A program made the position numbers and the translations under genes. A stretch of 50,748 nt of DNA from Flavobacterium tistrianum (lineage in GTDB: Bacteria; Bacteroidota; Bacteroidia; Flavobacteriales; Flavobacteriaceae). Shown piece after piece: positions 47,576 through 50,748 of this stretch (position 1 is its first letter; each line of letters starts with the position of its first letter). Below the pieces are notes generated by a model. It was not told where the DNA came from. It worked only from the letters and a program-made list of their open reading frames with translations, and did not search any database. The DNA is taken from assembly GCF_003254545.1 (NCBI RefSeq), contig NZ_QJRH01000054.1:1-50748 (forward strand), given 5' to 3'.

Positions 47576-48928
47576 ATGCTCAACCTATCTAAAGATAACA
47601 ACGTACTTATAACGCCGGGCAAATACAAATCGATTACAAGCGTTGCCCGAAGACCTCATTACGAAATTTTAAACAAAGTCATAATCGGATTTTTGATTTT
47701 TTGTGTTGCCTGTCTTTTTTTGCCTTGGACACAAAATATTTCTGGAACAGGTTCTGTTACGACTTTAAAACCAGATCAAAGACCGCAAACAGTGCATAAT
47801 GCTATTGCTGGTAGAATCGAAAAATGGTTTGTAAAAGAAGGCGATTATGTAAAAAAAGGAGATACGATACTTTACATTTCGGAGATTAAAGAAGATTATC
47901 TAGATCCCAATTTGGTTGACAATACCAAACAGCAGGTAGATGCCAAAAAAATGGCGGTAGAATCGTATAGTGATAAAGTTAATTCTCTTGATGTTCAGGC
48001 ACAATCGCTTAACACAGAAAGACAATTGAAACTGCAGCAGGCGCAAAACAAAATTCGTCAGTCACAGCTTAAAATAAAAAGTGACAGTATGGATTTGGTT
48101 GCGGTAAAAACACAGCTTCGAATTGCAAAAACACAATTTGACCGTTCGACTGCTTTAAACAAAGAAGGTTTAAAACCAATGACAGATGTTGAGCAGAAAA
48201 GATTAAAACTGCAAGAGTCAGAAGCATATGTGATTACGCAGGAAAATAAATTGCTGAGCAGTAAAAACGAATTGATAAATGCGAGAGTAGAAATCAATAG
48301 AATCACTGCTGAATATGCAGAGAAAATATCAAAATCAAGAAGTGATAAATTTACGGCTTTAAGCACGCAATATGATACAGAAGCTCAGGTTAACAAACTA
48401 GAAAACCAATATACCAATTACAGACTTAGAAATGGTTTGTACTACATTACAGCGCCACAAAGCGGTTATGTAAACCGTGCTTTATTGGCTGGTCTTGGAG
48501 AAACCATTAAAGAAGGAACTCCTGTTGTTAGCATCATGCCGTCTAAATATGATATTGCGGTAGAAACGTATGTAGATCCAATCGATTTGCCTTTGGTTCA
48601 TAAAGGGGCAAAAGTTCGCGTCTGGTTTGATGGATGGCCTAGAATTGTATTTTCTGGATGGCCTGGATTGTCTTATGGAACTTACGGGGGTAAAGTTGTA
48701 GCCATAGAGAATTTTATTAGTCCAAACGGAAAATACAGAATTCTGGTTTCGCCAGATGGAGAAGATCGCCATTGGCCAAAAGAACTTAGTATTGGTGCTG
48801 GAGCACAGAGTATTGCATTGCTGGAAACCGTTTCGGTTTGGTATGAGATTTGGCGAAACTTAAATGGTTTCCCGCCAAACTATTATAATTCAGGAGAAAA
48901 AGAAGAAAAAGGAAAGGAGAAAAAGTAA
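47576..48928 (+). CDS. HlyD family periplasmic adaptor
   Basis: 450 residues. An N-terminal cytoplasmic tail (~35 residues) and one membrane helix (~35-50; KVIIGFLIFCVACLFLPW) precede the biotinyl-lipoyl half (GSVTTLKPDQRPQTVHNAIAGRIEKWFVKEGDYVKKGDTIL). A long alpha-helical hairpin (~105-275, rich in Gln/Lys/Leu heptads) follows, then the second lipoyl half (YYITAPQSGYVNRALLAGLGETIKEGTPVVSIMP) and the beta-barrel/membrane-proximal part (IAVETYVDPIDLPLVHKGAKVRVWFDGWP). It bridges the ABC protein in the inner membrane and TolC in the outer one. The C-terminus is Glu/Lys-rich. Its stop (48926-48928) is separated by one base from the TolC ATG. Confidence 0.93.
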   Translation: MLNLSKDNNVLITPGKYKSITSVARRPHYEILNKVIIGFLIFCVACLFLPWTQNISGTGSVTTLKPDQRPQTVHNAIAGRIEKWFVKEGDYVKKGDTILYISEIKEDYLDPNLVDNTKQQVDAKKMAVESYSDKVNSLDVQAQSLNTERQLKLQQAQNKIRQSQLKIKSDSMDLVAVKTQLRIAKTQFDRSTALNKEGLKPMTDVEQKRLKLQESEAYVITQENKLLSSKNELINARVEINRITAEYAEKISKSRSDKFTALSTQYDTEAQVNKLENQYTNYRLRNGLYYITAPQSGYVNRALLAGLGETIKEGTPVVSIMPSKYDIAVETYVDPIDLPLVHKGAKVRVWFDGWPRIVFSGWPGLSYGTYGGKVVAIENFISPNGKYRILVSPDGEDRHWPKELSIGAGAQSIALLETVSVWYEIWRNLNGFPPNYYNSGEKEEKGKEKK

Positions 48929-48929
48929 A

Positions 48930-50327
48930 ATGAGAAATCTTGTAAAGTTGTTTTCTTTCTTATTTCTATTGAGTTTTTCTACAATTCAGAGCCAGAATTT
49001 TAATCAAGAGGAACTTACTTTTATCGAGTATTTGGGATATGTAAAAAAATACCATCCTTTGGTAAAACAAGCCAATCTTGAAGTCACAAACGCTCAAGCA
49101 AAATTGATGCTGGCTCGAGGCGGATTTGATCCAAAAATTGAAGTAGATTACAATAAGAAAGAATTTAAAGGCACAGAATACTATTCGATATTAAACAGCA
49201 GTTTCAAAATTCCAACTTGGTACGGAATTGAAGTTAAAGCAGGTTTTGACGATACAGAAGGGCAATATCTTAACCCGCAGAACAAAACGCCAGAAGCAGG
49301 TTTAACTTCGCTTGGAATTAATGTTGCGTTAGGCCAAGGAATGTTCATTAACCAAAGAATGGCTGATGTTCGTGAAGGAAAACTTAATGTAAAACTAAGT
49401 GACGCTCAAAGAAAACTGAGAGCTATTGAAGTTTTATACCAAGCAAGTGAGGCCTATTTTGAATGGAGAAAAAGTTACAACGAAGCCGAACTGTATAAAA
49501 ATTATTTAGGTTTTGCCAGCACTCGTTTTGAAGGTGTTAAAAAACTAATTGCAGCAGGCGACGCGCCAGCAATTGACAGTGTTGAAGCTAAAATTACAGT
49601 TAGAAACAGAGAGCTGAATGTTGAAAACGGAAATTTAAAATTGGCAAAAGCAAAATTGAAACTGGCCAATTTTTTATGGATTGAAAATGTTCCTGTTGAA
49701 TTGGGAGAATTGGTTAAACCAGAGCAGAACTTAATTCAGACTATAGAAGAAACTTTAAAAACTGATGCCATGATGGTCGATGTAGAATCATTAGATTCGC
49801 ACCCAAAAATTCAGTCTTTAGAAACTAAAATGGATATTCTAGAAGTCAACCGTCAGCTGAAAGCCAATTCGTTGCTTCCGAAAATAAATGTGGGATACAA
49901 CTATATTTCAGAACCCAATTACTGGAGTAATTTCAACGCCGATGATTATAAGTTTAACATCGATTTCAGTTTTCCAATTTTCTTAAGAAAAGAAAGAGGA
50001 AGTTTAAAAATGGCAAAACTGAAAATTCAAGATATGCAGTTTGATATTGGCCAGCAACGTTTGGAACTTAAAAATAAAATAAAAGCGCAACAGACTGAAA
50101 TTGCTTCTTTGAGAAAACAGAAAGTTGTAATTGACAATTTAGTAAAAGATTATATGACGATGCTGAACTCAGAAGAAAAATTATTTTCGTTTGGAGAAAG
50201 TTCGATTTTCTTGATCAATTCAAGAGAAAACAATTTAGTTAGCGCCAAGCTTTCGCAAATAAGTTTAGAAAATCAGTTTTATCTGTCGAATGCCGAATTG
50301 TATAAAATATTGGCAAATCCGGATTGA
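48930..50327 (+). CDS. TolC family outer membrane efflux protein
   Basis: The start is ATG 48930 (MRNLVKLFSFLFLLSFSTIQS, a signal peptide), one base after the HlyD stop, giving 465 residues; the 22-codon upstream extension overlaps the HlyD 3' end and is rejected. Helical OEP repeats are clear: EYLGYVKKYHPLVKQANLEVTNAQAKLMLARGGFDPKIEVDY, then KLRAIEVLYQASEAYFEWRKSYNEAELYKNY, and a second half (LETKMDILEVNRQLKANSLLPKINVGYNY, FNIDFSFPIFLRKERGSLKMAKLKIQDMQ). It forms the outer-membrane channel of the exporter encoded with 45918-48928. A terminator follows at 50388-50419. Confidence 0.92.
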   Translation: MRNLVKLFSFLFLLSFSTIQSQNFNQEELTFIEYLGYVKKYHPLVKQANLEVTNAQAKLMLARGGFDPKIEVDYNKKEFKGTEYYSILNSSFKIPTWYGIEVKAGFDDTEGQYLNPQNKTPEAGLTSLGINVALGQGMFINQRMADVREGKLNVKLSDAQRKLRAIEVLYQASEAYFEWRKSYNEAELYKNYLGFASTRFEGVKKLIAAGDAPAIDSVEAKITVRNRELNVENGNLKLAKAKLKLANFLWIENVPVELGELVKPEQNLIQTIEETLKTDAMMVDVESLDSHPKIQSLETKMDILEVNRQLKANSLLPKINVGYNYISEPNYWSNFNADDYKFNIDFSFPIFLRKERGSLKMAKLKIQDMQFDIGQQRLELKNKIKAQQTEIASLRKQKVVIDNLVKDYMTMLNSEEKLFSFGESSIFLINSRENNLVSAKLSQISLENQFYLSNAELYKILANPD

Positions 50328-50387
50328 TTTTAAAAAACATGCAGTTTATACCGTCTGCATTATATTAATTTTCAGAATTTGAGTTTA

Positions 50388-50419
50388 AAAAAGCTTTAGA
50401 TGTTTGTCTAAAGCTTTTT
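50388..50419 (+). terminator. rho-independent terminator of the exporter operon
   Basis: Perfect 13-bp stem AAAAAGCTTTAGA (50388-50400) / TCTAAAGCTTTTT (50407-50419), loop TGTTTG, with further T residues. A shorter hairpin ATGCAG/CTGCAT lies just upstream at about 50339-50360. The rest of the window to 50748 is very AT-rich with no gene or element I can support. Confidence 0.85.
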
Positions 50420-50748
50420 TTATATAGGGTTATTTCTTTTATAGCTATTTTTTAAATTGAATTTCTCTCCTGAAATGTTTTTTTTTTTATTTATTTATTT
50501 TTTATTTGTAACTAATTAAAAATGAGTACTTTTATATTGAAATTAGTGTTTCTTTTTTGATAAAATAATTTTTATTATGGAGAATTTGAAAAAGATATCA
50601 TTCTAATCATAATCTGTTTTTTTACTACAAGCCTTCTATTTAAATCTAGCATTCTTCTCAAAAACAGTTAGTTAAAGAATATTTAAATTTATATAGTTTC
50701 ACTCTAGTGTATAATCTTTGAATATTATAATAGTCGGATTTTAAATTT

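Noticed and set aside
48864..48929. 22-codon extension of the TolC gene
   Set aside because: It overlaps the 3' end of the HlyD gene and puts a Lys-rich stretch before the signal peptide.

Overview
The window looks like a chromosomal segment from a Bacteroidota member, most likely a Flavobacterium or close relative. The DNA is AT-rich. There are many short Bacteroidota-type lipoproteins (SCxx lipoboxes), a FecI-type sigma factor, FecR and SusC/SusD locus, lineage-restricted families (DUF2931, DUF4843, PKD-like, DUF4345), and intergenic repeats of a kind common in flavobacteria. I saw no rRNA, tRNA, CRISPR array, transposase or integrase. The left edge cuts a DUF2931 gene.

Layout. 1-4.5 kb: DUF2931 gene, a small unknown protein with a structured upstream region, a SnoaL-like lipoprotein, an AraC regulator, and a DeoR-type regulator divergent from a 5'-deoxyribonucleotidase across a perfect 26-bp palindrome. 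4.5-7.9 kb and 12.6-16.6 kb: two paralogous copies (A and B) of one signalling module. Each has a TPR-containing, membrane-anchored histidine kinase preceded by a gene for a ~60-residue proline-rich lipoprotein, a long structured leader, an array of direct repeats with a 10-bp period, and a divergent single-pass membrane protein. Copy B also has a response regulator; copy A has none and its membrane protein lacks the periplasmic domain. Between the copies lie a lipoprotein, a repeat-rich spacer, a GH1 beta-glucosidase, three small exported proteins and a standalone HsdR-N-like nuclease domain.

16.7-26 kb: lipocalin-like lipoprotein; a soluble kinase with about eight PAS domains plus a single-domain response regulator; a membrane GT2 glycosyltransferase behind a near-perfect sigma-54 promoter; a palindromic-repeat cluster; an AAA ATPase; a Crp/Fnr regulator and a DUF4345 membrane protein. 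26.4-44.4 kb: FecI sigma, FecR, SusC (with STN domain), SusD, DUF4843, PKD-like lipoprotein, thioredoxin-like protein, retropepsin-like aspartyl protease, TlpA-like oxidoreductase, M16 metalloprotease, then DsbD. The mix of uptake, thiol-redox and protease genes suggests capture, reduction and digestion of peptides, with DsbD as electron source. 44.6-50.3 kb: DUF1810 protein, an unknown small protein, and a tripartite exporter (ABC protein with degenerate ATPase motifs, HlyD, TolC).

The best candidate for an undescribed system is the duplicated kinase / mini-lipoprotein / membrane-protein module. Its two copies keep the same architecture and RNA folds, including compensatory base changes, but carry different 10-bp repeat sequences, as expected for paralogous circuits that have diverged in specificity. 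All comparisons were made by eye; no database search was run.
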